A DNA stretch of 64,000 nucleotides, from the NCBI GenBank assembly GCA_024114885.1, contig CP099419.1, forward strand, positions 4,650,001-4,714,000. Direction: 5' to 3'. Below, in pieces: positions 41,014 to 51,862 of this stretch; position 1 is the stretch's first letter; every line of letters starts with the position of its first letter. Source of the stretch: Septoria linicola (taxonomy: Eukaryota; Ascomycota; Dothideomycetes; Mycosphaerellales; Mycosphaerellaceae). The translations under genes were made by a program, and so were the position numbers. The notes beneath the pieces are model-generated. The model saw nothing but the letters and a program-made list of their open reading frames with translations. It ran no database searches and was not told where the DNA came from.

Positions 41014-41616
41014 TCATTGATCTTTCCCTTGGTCTTGTGGTATCTTCGTGGTCCAAGAGCCACCTTTCAGGTGAAGTTCTGGAGCGAAGTTGATATGGCC
41101 AACTCTGCACTTCTTGCTGAGTTCGTGGAGCTCCTCTGCCTCCACCGTCAACCAATGGCGGTGAAGATGGTAAAATATCGGTGCAATCAGGTGCCCTTTG
41201 AGCGCCTTGCACACGTTCTGGGATGGATCAAACCATGTCAAGACCATAAGATCCTCGAAGAAGATTGATTGTGTCTCCTTCTTCATCTGCTGGCAGCAAT
41301 ATGTGAACTTGGCGGCTTTAGGCCTGAAGCTGAAAGAAATCATGTACGTCGCGCGAGTCTCTAGATCGTGGGGAGAAGTTGTCTCGACTCCCAACGACTT
41401 GTAAGATGCGATCGTCCGCTGTTTCAGGTTCTCGTACTGGTCCTTGATGTCTGCAATCAATGCGAGGTGCCAGATACGGTTGCGCAGCTCTCCTGGTAGA
41501 CGGAAAAGTGGCTGCCTCGAGTTCTTGATAAGCGTCAGACCGCGAAGGAGATCCTCGAGTTGCGTGTGTGTGAGCTCATGGGCTTCTTCGAGCGTTTCGG
41601 CGACTGCGCGGGCCAT
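41014..41616 (-). CDS. 2EXR/F-box-like protein, copy A
   Basis: A 200-codon frame. It carries FRLPGELRNRIWHLALIADIKDQ (residues ~39-61), the L-P-x-E-L-R-x-R-I-W motif of fungal 2EXR-type proteins, and a second conserved stretch around KFTYCCQQMKKETQSIFFED. Many lineage-expanded proteins of this type exist in dothideomycetes; function is unknown. A related gene lies 466 bp upstream on the same strand (copy B). The C-terminal 35 residues do not match copy B, so the tail may be changed by a missed intron near the end. No signal peptide. The start ATG is at 41616. Confidence 0.7.
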   Translation of the reverse strand: MARAVAETLEEAHELTHTQLEDLLRGLTLIKNSRQPLFRLPGELRNRIWHLALIADIKDQYENLKQRTIASYKSLGVETTSPHDLETRATYMISFSFRPKAAKFTYCCQQMKKETQSIFFEDLMVLTWFDPSQNVCKALKGHLIAPIFYHLHRHWLTVEAEELHELSKKCRVGHINFAPELHLKGGSWTTKIPQDQGKDQ

Positions 41617-42082
41617 TATGGCTAAGGGCAGATGAGTTCGAGGTTCAGGACAAGACTTCGTGCAAGACGTACCATTGCCGAACTTCAGCTATTGTGGAGC
41701 AGACGCGAGGCGTCGAGAACCTGACTGTGTTATCGTGGTGGGTGGGAGTGCAGTTTCAAGGACCTTGACGAAAACGAAACTCGAGAATTGACTAGCGAGG
41801 ACTAGTGCAGCAGCTTTGCATTACTCGATGCTGGCACCTGGATTAGGTTTATCTGATGGGCTTCACTTTCGAACATATTAGTGCGACTCTGGACTGGCTA
41901 ATTTGTTCTTAATGCTAAGGCTCTTTGAGAATCTACAGTTCGAAGTGGCTGCGTCACGGAAAGCCTCAGAATAACGGAGAATTTGGTGGGCGTTGTCGAC
42001 CACCCTTCAAGACAAGCTTCTATTGCCCGATCGTGCGCCCCTTATAGAGTCTACTGTCATCGCATAGCCATGCATGAGCATA
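41617..42082. other. Intergenic region between the tandem paralogues
   Basis: 466 bp without recognisable features; it should hold the promoter of copy A and the 3' end of copy B. Confidence 0.4.
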
Positions 42083-42748
42083 TCACTCGACCTCCTCCAC
42101 GCCAATGTCAGAGCCCGGCTGCCTCCAAAGCTGCACACACCATCTCATGGCCTCCAGATCCAACTCTGCATCACAGCGGACAAGACCGTACCTGGCCCCG
42201 CGCTTCACGCCTTTGAGCAGCGAGGCCTCTGGCACGTCCTTCTCTCCAAATCGCATGGGCCGGCACTTCAGTAGTGGAAGGCCGTGCTTCCGAGTGTTGA
42301 ACAGACTGCCCATTTGATAGGGCTGGAGCACTGTTTTGGAACCTGAGCGACCGTGCCACTCCTCCCAGATCATGATTGAGGAGTACAATGTGGCTTGCGT
42401 TTCCACTTTGATCTGACGGCAGGTATCCACAAAAGCAGGTGGTTTGGGCATGAACGCCGACAGGTTGTACGCCATTGCAGCTACGTCCATGCGTACATCT
42501 TGAACGATGCCCGGCAAGCCCGCTGGCAGAACGATCTCGACTTTGGATTCAGGTGGCTTAGGACACTGATCTCTGATATCTGCGAGGAGAGCAAGTTCCC
42601 AGATGCGGTCGCGCAGCTCTCGCGGAATGGTCAGGAGCATATTGTTTGGTTGTCGACGCCGACGAAGCGTCTTGCAGAAGGTTCGAAAGTCGGTCTCGTT
42701 CAAGGATTCCGCAATGGCGATAGCTTCTGAGACGCGACCTCGTGTCAT
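42083..42748 (-). CDS. 2EXR/F-box-like protein, copy B
   Basis: A 221-codon frame. It has LLTIPRELRDRIWELALLADIRDQ and PPAFVDTCRQIKVETQATLY, aligning with the same two blocks in copy A (R-x-R-I-W-x-L-A-L-x-A-D-I-x-D-Q; C-x-Q-x-K-x-E-T-Q). The two genes are therefore a tandem duplication that has diverged well beyond the motifs. The C-terminal part, with ARYGLVRCDAELDLEAMRWCVQLW, is better preserved here than in copy A. Function unknown; the family is often called F-box-like but SCF membership is not shown. Confidence 0.72.
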   Translation of the reverse strand: MTRGRVSEAIAIAESLNETDFRTFCKTLRRRRQPNNMLLTIPRELRDRIWELALLADIRDQCPKPPESKVEIVLPAGLPGIVQDVRMDVAAMAYNLSAFMPKPPAFVDTCRQIKVETQATLYSSIMIWEEWHGRSGSKTVLQPYQMGSLFNTRKHGLPLLKCRPMRFGEKDVPEASLLKGVKRGARYGLVRCDAELDLEAMRWCVQLWRQPGSDIGVEEVE

Positions 42749-44983
42749 GATTGGAAGGAACGTCTTGAGCGGGATGTGACCGGTGCCTATTCGAGTGAGG
42801 CTCTCTACATGATTTCCAGCGAATCACTGCCTGACGCAACAAGGAAATAGTGTAGGCAACAGCAAACTTGATAGTCAGGACTGAGACACTCACACTGTGT
42901 CCTAGTAGTGACTAGAAGCGTCCAATACCTCACACGCGTATGGGAAAGCGGCCCTCTCACGTCTGGTAGACATAACCGTCGTCGAGCGAGAGATGCTGCC
43001 GGAGTCTTTGACAATTGAGCGACTGTTGACTCCAGCACATCGGACTCTCGATCAGTAGAGATGCCTACACAGCGAGAACCTCGTTGGAAATGTTGCTCAG
43101 AGTCGTGTGTTGACATGATTGTGAAGAACAGTTGAGACAGCCCGGGATTCTTGAGTCCACACATGCAGGCCTCTGATGTCTCCTGTAAGGACTGAACAAC
43201 TCAACTGAATGCAAATCACGCATTGTCATCGCCATCTACCCTGGTGACAGTATGACGCTTCTGCGGCGCAAGTAGCCATGATCTATTGTCCTCTTCTGTA
43301 ACCTCCGTAAGGCAACAGTGGCACTGTGGCAATCGTCTGATCCATCAAGATTCCGTTCAGCTTATGAGCGGTGATGCCGGTGCAATCTTCGAATTGGTTC
43401 GCGTTGGCTCGTATAGCATGCAACACACAGTCGGGATGACATTATTTCCTCTCCTGTTCACCTACGAGAATGTACCGGCATGAGGTGGCCGATAAGATGA
43501 AACCTTTTGGAGGGAAGTTGAGGTACATAATCCGGGGTCAGGCTGGGCTAAGGCAGCTTCTAGGCGAGGATTTGTGCATCTTTGTGCTCGCGAGATGCTT
43601 GGGTGCGTACGCATTGACTGATCCAACCGCCTTGCTCGCGGCCGTGGTGACCGCAGTACCTTTCTCTGTTCTCAATCTACGCGGGAAGGAGCGCTCGGTG
43701 CCTGGTTTCCTTCTCAACCTCGATACTTCTGTGTCGTTCGCGCCGTCTTTTTGACATCCAGCATCGATGGAGAGGAATTTCAGCTGTCCGAACGATAATC
43801 TTGTTGTCGTGCGAGAGTTCGCACCAAGGCGGCTTCCTTGAACTATGACGAACAATCCATCTCGATGACTAACCACATCTCCCTGCTAACTAGTTCACAT
43901 GGATATATCTTGGCAAAGCACTGCACATGCTCCACTTTGGCTGTACAGATGTACGTCACTTTAAGGATATGCAATCTCGCAGCAGCCGCGAGCCGTGTCG
44001 GCAACCTGGTTACGTAGAGTTATCACGAATACTGTCAAAGACGCTGAACACAATGCAGTGTACTCAATATAGGGGACAAGACGCGACAACCAGTCTCAAG
44101 AGTGCTCAGATCCAACTAGTGCATCACCAGCATCTAGGAGCATAGGCTTCGATATTGCCAGTCTCGGAGAATCACAAAAGTGGAGTTCGTTGATGTTTGC
44201 TCAACATAGAGCATGGTCGAAGCTCGCAAGCCTAAGCCCTTCTATGAGGATGTTCAAGAGTACAGCAGGCATTTCCCCATTTTTCACTCGGCTCTTTCTT
44301 GTTAGCCCGATCATTGATAAGGATCTTCCCCCAGGTCTATGGTGCTCTCAGGCACGAATGCCCCAGGATCTACTGGCACTACGGGCTCATGACCGAGTTA
44401 CATGCTGTGCGATGACCTCAGTGATAGTCAAAGAGCTGTCACTCTTTGCGGCGCGCCGTTGGCGATGGTCCCGTCCGTGGCGATGCTCCTCTGCTCTCGA
44501 GCATACAACTTGCTCGCGTACCTGCAGAATGAGACGAGGGTGCATTGTGGGAAACGAATCAAACGATGTTTTACCCTGTGTCCGCGATCTTCTGCACAAC
44601 GGAGTCCGCGGCCACCGATCTACTGGCAGCATGAATCGTTGAGCCAAGGCGCGAGCAGAAGTAGTGCTGAGGCGTGGCGACTGCGCTGCGCGGTGGCCAG
44701 CAGGGTCAGCACTACTTTGGTGTTCCTTGCGCTACTTAAGCGGTTGAGCTTGGTCATGAGGCGAAGATGGAGACGGAGAGGAGGGGAGGAGCGAAGAATG
44801 GAAAGTGGACAGGTGAAAGTGGCTGGGAAGTGAAGGTGGTTCACGCGATACAGCTGAGATCTCGATCTCGATCTCTTTTGTAGAGGCAGATTCGTGCCAA
44901 AATGCCATCTTCATCTTCTTCGTCTTCGTTCTCGATGTGGACGTACCGCGTGATAGCAAACATGCATCCATTCCCCGGCCTCC
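42749..44983. other. 2.2-kb gene-poor region
   Basis: No family, RNA gene or transposon end is recognised. Frames such as 43470-43754 (94 codons) and 44402-44833 lack domains and overlap others. GA-rich and TC-rich tracts occur near 44760-44940. Confidence 0.45.
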
Positions 44984-45265
44984 TCAACATGTTCTGTGCA
45001 AATGCTTGTTACCTTCATCCCTCACAGCCATCTCGGCACCTTTCGGATTCTGGAACCTCAAATCCTCAACCCTTTTCTCTTCGTACTTTGCGCGAGGCTG
45101 CTGACACGCACACTGGAGACAGATGTCGACTGAGCAGCCGCGATATGTGCAGATGTACCAGCTATTACAGAGCAGGATCTGACATCTGGAACAAGTGGAT
45201 GTCCAGTGTGGGCTGATCTTGACGAGGTCGTGTTGTCTGCAGGCGCAGATGGATTGGGGATACAT
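44984..45265 (-). CDS. Small Cys-rich protein with a ZZ-like zinc pattern
   Basis: A 93-codon frame from the ATG at 45265, beginning MYPQSICACRQHDLVK. It holds 11 cysteines. The central part, STCSRCQILLCNSWYICTYRG followed by CSVDICLQCACQ, has the spacing C-x2-C ... W-Y-x-C-x4-C-x3-D-I-C-x2-C seen in ZZ-type zinc fingers. The tail is charged (YEEKRVEDLRFQNPKG). ZZ fingers bind peptides or Zn only; no target can be named. It may have a further exon, as it ends shortly after a Cys. There is no signal peptide, so it is not an effector-like secreted protein. Confidence 0.5.
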   Translation of the reverse strand: MYPQSICACRQHDLVKISPHWTSTCSRCQILLCNSWYICTYRGCSVDICLQCACQQPRAKYEEKRVEDLRFQNPKGAEMAVRDEGNKHLHRTC

Positions 45266-46057
45266 TGCGACGTGTGATTATTTTGAGTTGAGTCGATGTG
45301 GATTATGCTGGGAGGTCATGGGACATGGGTGATTCCTATTTGTACTGGTGGGGAGGAGCGTGTCGCTGCACTATTTGTATGTGAGAAGCTGAGCACCTGA
45401 GCTGGGCGTCTCAATATCGTGAGGACTCGCGTCTGGGTCGATGTCCTATCGCGATTGAGACAGTAATGCTACAGTTCACGATGGCATCAGTGCAAGCAAC
45501 ACATATGTGACAGCATTTTGGCTTGAGGATGGTGGTTCACGGCAGTGTTATCAGCCGCTGGGGAGGCGCATGGGTGAGCGCAACAGGAGTACACGTCTAG
45601 ATGCACCAGTGAGTCTAACAGAAAATGTGATCGTTTCCTCTGCCTGGAACATTGGTTGTTGGTCTGAGACATGAGGAAACGTCCTCGCAGTCCAGTTGGC
45701 CATTGCTCGCGCTGATATGTACGCTGATTGTCATTGGTCGAATTCGTGGGAGAGGCGACCAGCGCGTCTCCTATTCACCAGACCAGAGAGCTCTCAGGAG
45801 GAGCAAAAGCAGACACAACCTTCTTGCTCCGACTCAGAGCTTGTCAAGGCTGATTCTGTGGCGCTGGTATTTGCAGCGTCCACGAGATCTCGTCGTGAGC
45901 TCGCTGCCTACTCATGAAGGCCCATGCTCGCATCCGTCAGTGCGGCATCTATACCTGCCATGTACACGCCGTCATGCGAGGTCATCTAGGTCGTGCGTCG
46001 TTTCTGCTTTTTGGCATTTTCAAGAATGCTGGGTATCTCGTAGGTCTGTTGCGATGC
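45266..46057. other. Intergenic region, no gene seen
   Basis: 792 bp between the start of the Cys-rich gene and the stop of calcineurin B, both minus strand. No recognisable coding sequence. Confidence 0.4.
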
Positions 46058-46743
46058 CTAGAATTGGTCTGCAAGGGGGTCAGTGCCAGTTTGCCACCTC
46101 CAGCTGGTGAAAATCCTTACCCAAAGTCATGCTCATGCTCACGTCGGTGTTCTCGACCATTTTCGTAAACTCCTCGAAGCTGATCTTGCCATCTCTGTCC
46201 AGATCAGCCTCCATGATGGTCTTGTCTACTATTTGCTGCAGTTGCTGGTCCTTCAGATTACTGCCAACCATCATCTTGAGCACAATGAACAGCTCTCCGT
46301 TGCTGATGTAGCCATCGCGATCAATGTCGTAGACCTTGAAAGCGAATCGTAGCTTCTCCTCCTTGTTGCCTTTGCTGCTGAACGCGCTGAGCCCAGACAC
46401 GAACTCCTGAAAGTCGACGTCGCCACCTCCGTCCTCATCGAATATGGCAATCATGCGTGTTGCGAGCGGGTTGGAAGAAACTTGTGGGAGGGAAAGGAAT
46501 TCGTCGCGCTCAATGGTTCCTGAGTTGTCCTGATCACAAGTCAGAAGGTGCTTCTCCGTCGCTCTTTCCCAACATATCGTACTTTGTCCAATTTCATGAA
46601 GCGTTTCCTCAGGCGATCGACTTCGTCCCGGTCGACTGTGCAAGCTCCATGTCAGTGTGCGGTTCAGCTGAGATGGTTGTTGGAGGCGTACAGTTCGACC
46701 CTTGGACGATATTCTCCAACATAGCACTGTTCGCGTTGCCCAT
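46058..46743 (-). CDS. cnb1: Calcineurin regulatory subunit B
   Basis: Four exons (46692-46743, 46583-46635, 46121-46529, 46058-46068) encode 174 residues, the usual family length. Gly2 in MGNANSAMLE is the N-myristoylation site. Four EF-hands are intact: DKDNSGTIERDE (34-45), DEDGGGDVDFQE, DIDRDGYISNGE and DLDRDGKISFEE. The last exon is only 11 nt and supplies the canonical end D-Q-F-stop after SMSMTL; reading on through the donor would give a non-canonical tail. The protein binds the catalytic subunit CnaA and makes the Ca2+/calmodulin phosphatase that acts on Crz1, controlling growth, stress response and virulence in fungi. Confidence 0.95.
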
Positions 46744-46984
46744 CTTGCCTGTTTTCCGTGCGTCGGGCGAGTATTCGGTGGAAGTGTGTTGGATGGAGTG
46801 GTGGTGGTGGTGGTGTTTGGTGAGTCCTGAGGCAAGAGCGAGAGAGCTTATCGCGTTTAGCCGAGACGCCGTCACGAGATAACGGACATGGGTGCTGCGC
46901 GCTCGGGGTTAGTTAGATGGATGACCGCAACCTACATCGACGACGACAAATCATCAGTCGCAGTTTCCTAAACTCGTCGCGAAA

Positions 46985-47559
46985 ATGAGCGCAAACCTCG
47001 AAGACATTGCCATCCAGGCAGCAGAGACGATACAAACGGCACACATCAATCACGCTCCCTCACCATCCGACATAGCGCCAGAGACCTCCGTCGACACCAA
47101 GATTCCCGTCGAGTTCGATCGGTCGGGAGACGTCGATTCCATTGCAGACGATGTTGGAGACGACGAGATACCTTTGAGCATTCTGCGGCCTCTGCAGGAC
47201 GATGATAGACGACACGCACCGAAACATCTACAACTGCCAGACCTACGATTCGAGCAGAGCTACCTCAAAAGCATCGAGAATGCCGGAAACTGGCAGATGG
47301 TCGCCTATATTACCATCAAAGACCAGGTAGCCATCTACAACAGAGACCGATCTGGTGAGATCGAGCTGCTAACAGTCATACAGGTGCTTATGCCGTTGGT
47401 GCAAGGCTTAGCATGGACCTTGATTGTAGCTGGGTAAGACGATATCCTCGAGATTGTCATGTCCTTCGTACTGACTGTTACAGCTGGCGCTACTCGAATG
47501 CAACGGCCAAATTCTCGGGTCAGTCAATTGGAGCCAAAGTCCGAAGATGGTGGTGGTAA
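46985..47559 (+). CDS. DUF1770 family protein
   Basis: Three exons (46985-47326, 47384-47433, 47484-47559) encode 155 residues. It has IQAAETIQTAHINHAPSPSD near the start, an acidic middle with DDEIPLSILRP, LPDLRFEQSYLKSIENAGNWQMVAYITIKDQV, then VLMPLVQGLAWTLIVAGWRYSNATAKF and GAKVRRWWW: the DUF1770 order, unique to filamentous fungi. The first intron (47327-47383) is 57 bp, divisible by three and free of stops, so unspliced RNA would add 19 residues; GTAGCC donor, GCTAACA branch and CAG acceptor support it. The hydrophobic LMPLVQGLAWTLIVAG could touch a membrane. The stop lies at a potential donor (TGGTAAGT), so a fourth exon cannot be excluded. Function unknown. The start is 241 bp from calcineurin B, divergent. 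Confidence 0.85.
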
Positions 47560-49418
47560 GTGGCTTTCTTCCTCTACACGTCCTCTTGCTCCCTCGCAAC
47601 ACTTCCATAATTCTTGACGCTCCGTGGCATGTTTAGCAGCATCAGAGTTTTGTTCAGCAGAAGTCGTGCTTGGCCAATAACAAAGCTCTCCTGCCTCGAT
47701 GCCTGAAGGAGACTCGCGACGAAATTCTCCCAATACCTCGTGTGTCATTTGTGGCCTGACCTTTGCAGCTTCCACAAGCAAAATCGAACTCTTTCCCTGC
47801 ACGGCTGATGGGTCCGGCGAAGATCTGTACTAATATCCTCCAGGGGCGTGAACCATTGGAAAATTCCAGAGCACTCGAGGTGGTCACCACGGAGCGAGCA
47901 GAATTGAGCCATCATCAGCCGCAACCAAATTGGAAATTAAATTAGACACGAGTTGTCCTCGCTATGCTGCAGAGCTTGAGGTCGAAAGGGCCCATCTGAG
48001 GCATCAGTGGCATGAATGATCGCGTGCCACTTGGTCAGGTACAGCAGGATGAAATGCTTAGCATGATCCTCCGACCAGGCTGTGGAAAAACCGGCTGCAG
48101 ATCACGCCCAACAGAGACTTCACTCACGGCATGTCCGCGGGCTATACCGTGGGATGGCGATTCGTCGGCAAGCTTGCACCTCACTGGACGGTGCGTGGTC
48201 TCCCGAGCGTGCCACCAGTGGAGACGCCAACGGGAATGCCATATGAAGCGAATACGCTCGTGCAGGTCTGGCCTGGATCGACCTTCCGAAGTCTAAAGAT
48301 GCTGTGCAACCAGAAGCCCGAGCAATGCTAAGCAAACCCGGCCTCGGTCTTCACATTCCCAATCAGACGATCCGAAACAGAATTTACTCGTGGGATATGC
48401 AGCTCACGGTCGCATTCTCTGCGGCCGGTTGATCACAAATGGCGGTATCGGTCACTCGCCCCCGGTAGATGCTCGAATGGGTCAGTCTGCTCATTTGTGC
48501 GAAGCGCTGCAAACGCTCTTGCGTGGCAGGAGCAAATGCGAGGTTCAGCATGAAAGGCCTAAGATCTGCAAACTGAAGCAGCGGCACATCAGAGGTACAG
48601 CAGTACGATGGCCAAACAGAAAGCTCTCGTGATGAGCACGCCATAGGCTATCTGTACGACGCACATGGCTTTCGTGCAATCACAGGGCAGGAAGTCAAAT
48701 TTTACCTATCACCTCTATCTCGACTACACCCAAGTAGCCATGCATAGAGCATGATGACCTTTGCTCTTGGCAATTACTTTACATTCCACCCACGCCATTC
48801 GATCACTGACTTGCTCTTGGCTTTGGCATGACATGACCTGCAGTTGTTCGGGACGACGTTCGAAGTTGGCTCGGTTCCAATTCCGCCAGCGGGGTCCTTG
48901 CCCCACCGGAGTCGCACCTTCATTGGAAGCCAGTTTCGATGGGCTTGTTTCCAAACAGCCCGCCATGAACAATAGACTTTCTCTTGATGGCCGCGATCGC
49001 ATCAGAGGCACAATGCGCAGGAAACCAGACGTCAAAACTGCCGGGGAACAAGGCGGATCGACCACTGAGAAATGACGGTGGAATCTGTCGTGCAGTAGAA
49101 CTAGCTACTTCCATCCCTGCCAAAAAGTCCCATCCAACCTGGGCGAGGCGACCTCAACCTGTGGGTTGAGCCACGAGGCTAGGTTCACGCTTGACGCCGT
49201 GGGCCGTTCGACTTCGTTCCGACTTCTACCAGTGCTGGTGCTCGCTTATTCTCTTTCACCTCTGCAATCCTGAATGCAATCTCTGTGAAGAACACGACTT
49301 ACATTCAGACATTTATATATACACTCTACTGCTCTGCCTTCTCACAGGCTGATATCAAGCACCATTGGCCGGTATACTCGAAACAGAGGTATACAATTCA
49401 ACGCCAAGAAGAACCAAT
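47560..49418. other. 1.9-kb gene-poor region
   Basis: No family recognised. A 66-codon frame (48131-48331, MSAGYTVGWRFVGKLAPHWT...) reads protein-like but has no relative I know and might be part of a decayed gene. No repeats stand out. Confidence 0.4.
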
Positions 49419-50947
49419 ATGTCAAACAAGCCAGTATTCGTAGCAACCCATCCACGGGCATGCTCTACTGCATTCGAGAGGGTAGGATATATCTGTAACG
49501 GCTTGGTAGACTCTCACTAATGCAAGCAACAGGTCTTCATGACCCGTCGCAACAGCATCCAGACGATCCATGAGCCTTTCGGTGATGCATTCTACTATGG
49601 CCCAGAAAGAATGGGCACTAGGTTCGAGAACGACGAGTCCGCTCGCCAGCAGAGTGGCTTCGCAGAGTCGACATTCAAGACGATCATGGACCGCATTGAG
49701 CGAGAATCCGCCGAGGTATGTGCAATCTTCCTCCATCGGTCGCATTCTTGTCTCCCAGACATCGACACCACTTGCTCTTGCCATGGTGTATCTGATATCC
49801 TTCACCTTCACCATCAACTCCCATCACCATCGTGATGCCTCGTGGCAGCCCTGAGGCAATTTTCTCGATAGCGGGCCCGTGCGTCATCATTATGACGACT
49901 AGTATGGCCCTAGATCATTCCGGACCTTGATTCTATCGATTATGCCAATGTTGATGGCAGTATTGGCTTTGCTGGAGGTGCTGACCGTAATGACAGGGCA
50001 AGCGTGTCTTCATCAAAGACATCACCCATTACCTTTTGCCACCCAATCACCAGGCAGCACGCCTTGCTCCTTCTCTTCACAAGATCAAGCGTGGCGTCGG
50101 CACAAACAAGTCTTCCGTTCTCGGCGGTGTTAGTGGTGACGAGAACGTCACTGCCGACCATGACTCTGGTGTTGTAGTCACTCCAGAGTCCAGCCGCCCA
50201 CAGACCCCGGGTTCTCCTCCGTTCCCATACGAGCTGTCCGAACAAGAGGCCAAGAACCCAACTGTTGTCCCTCGTGAGATCTTGGAGAAGTTCCACTTCA
50301 CTTTCCTCATTCGTCACCCACGCAGCGCGATTCCATCGTACTACAGGTGCTGCATTCCGCCACTCGTCGAGAGAACGAACTTCACTCCTTTCATGCCAGA
50401 GGAAGCCGGCTACGACGAGCTGCGCCGTCTGTTTGACTACCTCAAGGATGAAGGTCTCGTTGGACCAAAGGTGACCGCTCGTGAGGGCGAATTGAAGGAA
50501 GGCCAAGTCGAGATTTGCGTCATCGATGCCGATGACATGCTTGACGACCCAGAAGGCATCCTTCGACAGTATTGTGATTCGATCGGCCTCGATTTCTCGA
50601 CTGCGATGTTGCAGTGGGAGTCGGAGGAGAGCCACGCCTTCGCGAAGGAGCAATTCGAAAAGTGGAACGGTTTCCACGACGATGCGATCAACTCGACTGA
50701 CTTGAAGCCAAGGGCACACGTAAGTTGATCGCACTGCGATTCTTCTGTCGGCGAATATGCAATGCTAATGAATGACTTACAGAAGCACAAGCCAAAGAGC
50801 GATGAGCAACTCTACGCTGAATGGGTCGAGAAATACGGCCAAGAGGCTGCTGATCTCATCAAGAAGACCGTCGACGCGAATGTCGCGGATTACGAGTACT
50901 TGAAGCAGTTTGCCGTTCCACAGAAGAGGAGAGACTCCATCTCTTGA
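49419..50947 (+). CDS. Sulfotransferase-like P-loop protein
   Basis: Four exons (49419-49481, 49533-49715, 49997-50719, 50783-50947), all phase 0, give 377 residues. The PAPS-loop-like motif is FVATHPRACSTAFERVF, followed by HEPFGDAFYYGPER. GKRVFIKDITHYLLPP comes next. FHFTFLIRHPRSAIPSYYR matches the 3'-phosphate-binding R-x7-S block. SIGLDFSTAMLQWES and a C-terminal W-rich block close the fold. Enzymes of this fold move sulfate from PAPS to small molecules; fungal members of this kind are largely uncharacterised. Intron 2 is long for this genome (281 bp), yet skipping it gives the family-like ESAE-GKRVFIKD join. Residues ~125-165 are a Ser/Pro-rich insert. Cytosolic. Confidence 0.8.
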
Positions 50948-51862
50948 CTCCTTGAGCCGTGGTGTCAAGAGATGAATTGATGTGCATCATCTTCTCTCTT
51001 CTTGCCGTGCTTGCGGCGGCGTTATTGGATTATCATGACTTGACGGCCTGTGCAGTTGATGGAGCAGGCGTAGGGAATTTGCAGCTTCTGAAGGTATTGC
51101 TTTTTACGCGAAGAAAACAACAAATTGTATGGACGAGCGACAACATTAGCACTGCTACTGCAGTAACGAGTAGCAACATTAGATGAGAAGAAGGCGGGCA
51201 GCACGCAATGGATTTCTAGGTTTTGGCCAGTGAGCACGCAATGAGATTAAGTTCTTCTATTATGCGACGAGCCTGGCGGGGAGGTTGTCCAGGTTTGTGG
51301 CCATGGTATGTCTGTGGATCATATACGCACACAATGTGGTGAGAGGACAAGAATATCGTGAGGCTTGTGTCTAAAGCGTGGATCGAGGAAGACACAATTG
51401 CGATGGCCTTGTTCTCCACAATGGCTTTGAGGCGACGATCCGTGAAGACGCTCAGGTCGACATTTCACTCACACGAGCATCGCCTCCAGCTCCATGCTCG
51501 ATCAATCTATCTTGCACAAAACAGGGTCGCTAGTCTGGCAAAAAACCATTGCCATCAAAAGCGCTCTGCTTCGAAGCATTTCTCAGCAGAAGTTCCCAGC
51601 TTGACCAACGATCAAGGAGCAGCAGTTGTACCCGGCTTGTGTCCGACTTGAACCGCCTCTTAGCCGGCACAATGACCTCAGCTCTCTCACCATGCTGGAC
51701 AGCTTACACGTCATTTGGCATGGGCGTGTTTCCAAGCAGAGGAATAGACATAGAGCTTAGAATGTGCTCTATAGACATACAAACTACAGGATATCAGGAA
51801 CTTGACAGATTCTGACACTTTTCCAAACGAGCAAAGAGCAGAGAACGCATTAGACACTAACA
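50948..51862. other. Intergenic region, no gene seen
   Basis: 915 bp between two plus-strand genes. Open frames here are short and without domains. Confidence 0.4.

Noticed and set aside
43470..43754. 94-codon frame with hydrophobic patches
   Set aside because: No signal peptide or domain, not in a recognisable gene context, with competing frames on the other strand.
48012..48331. Two overlapping frames that read somewhat protein-like
   Set aside because: No family match by eye and no start or splice structure that joins them; noted only as a possible decayed gene.
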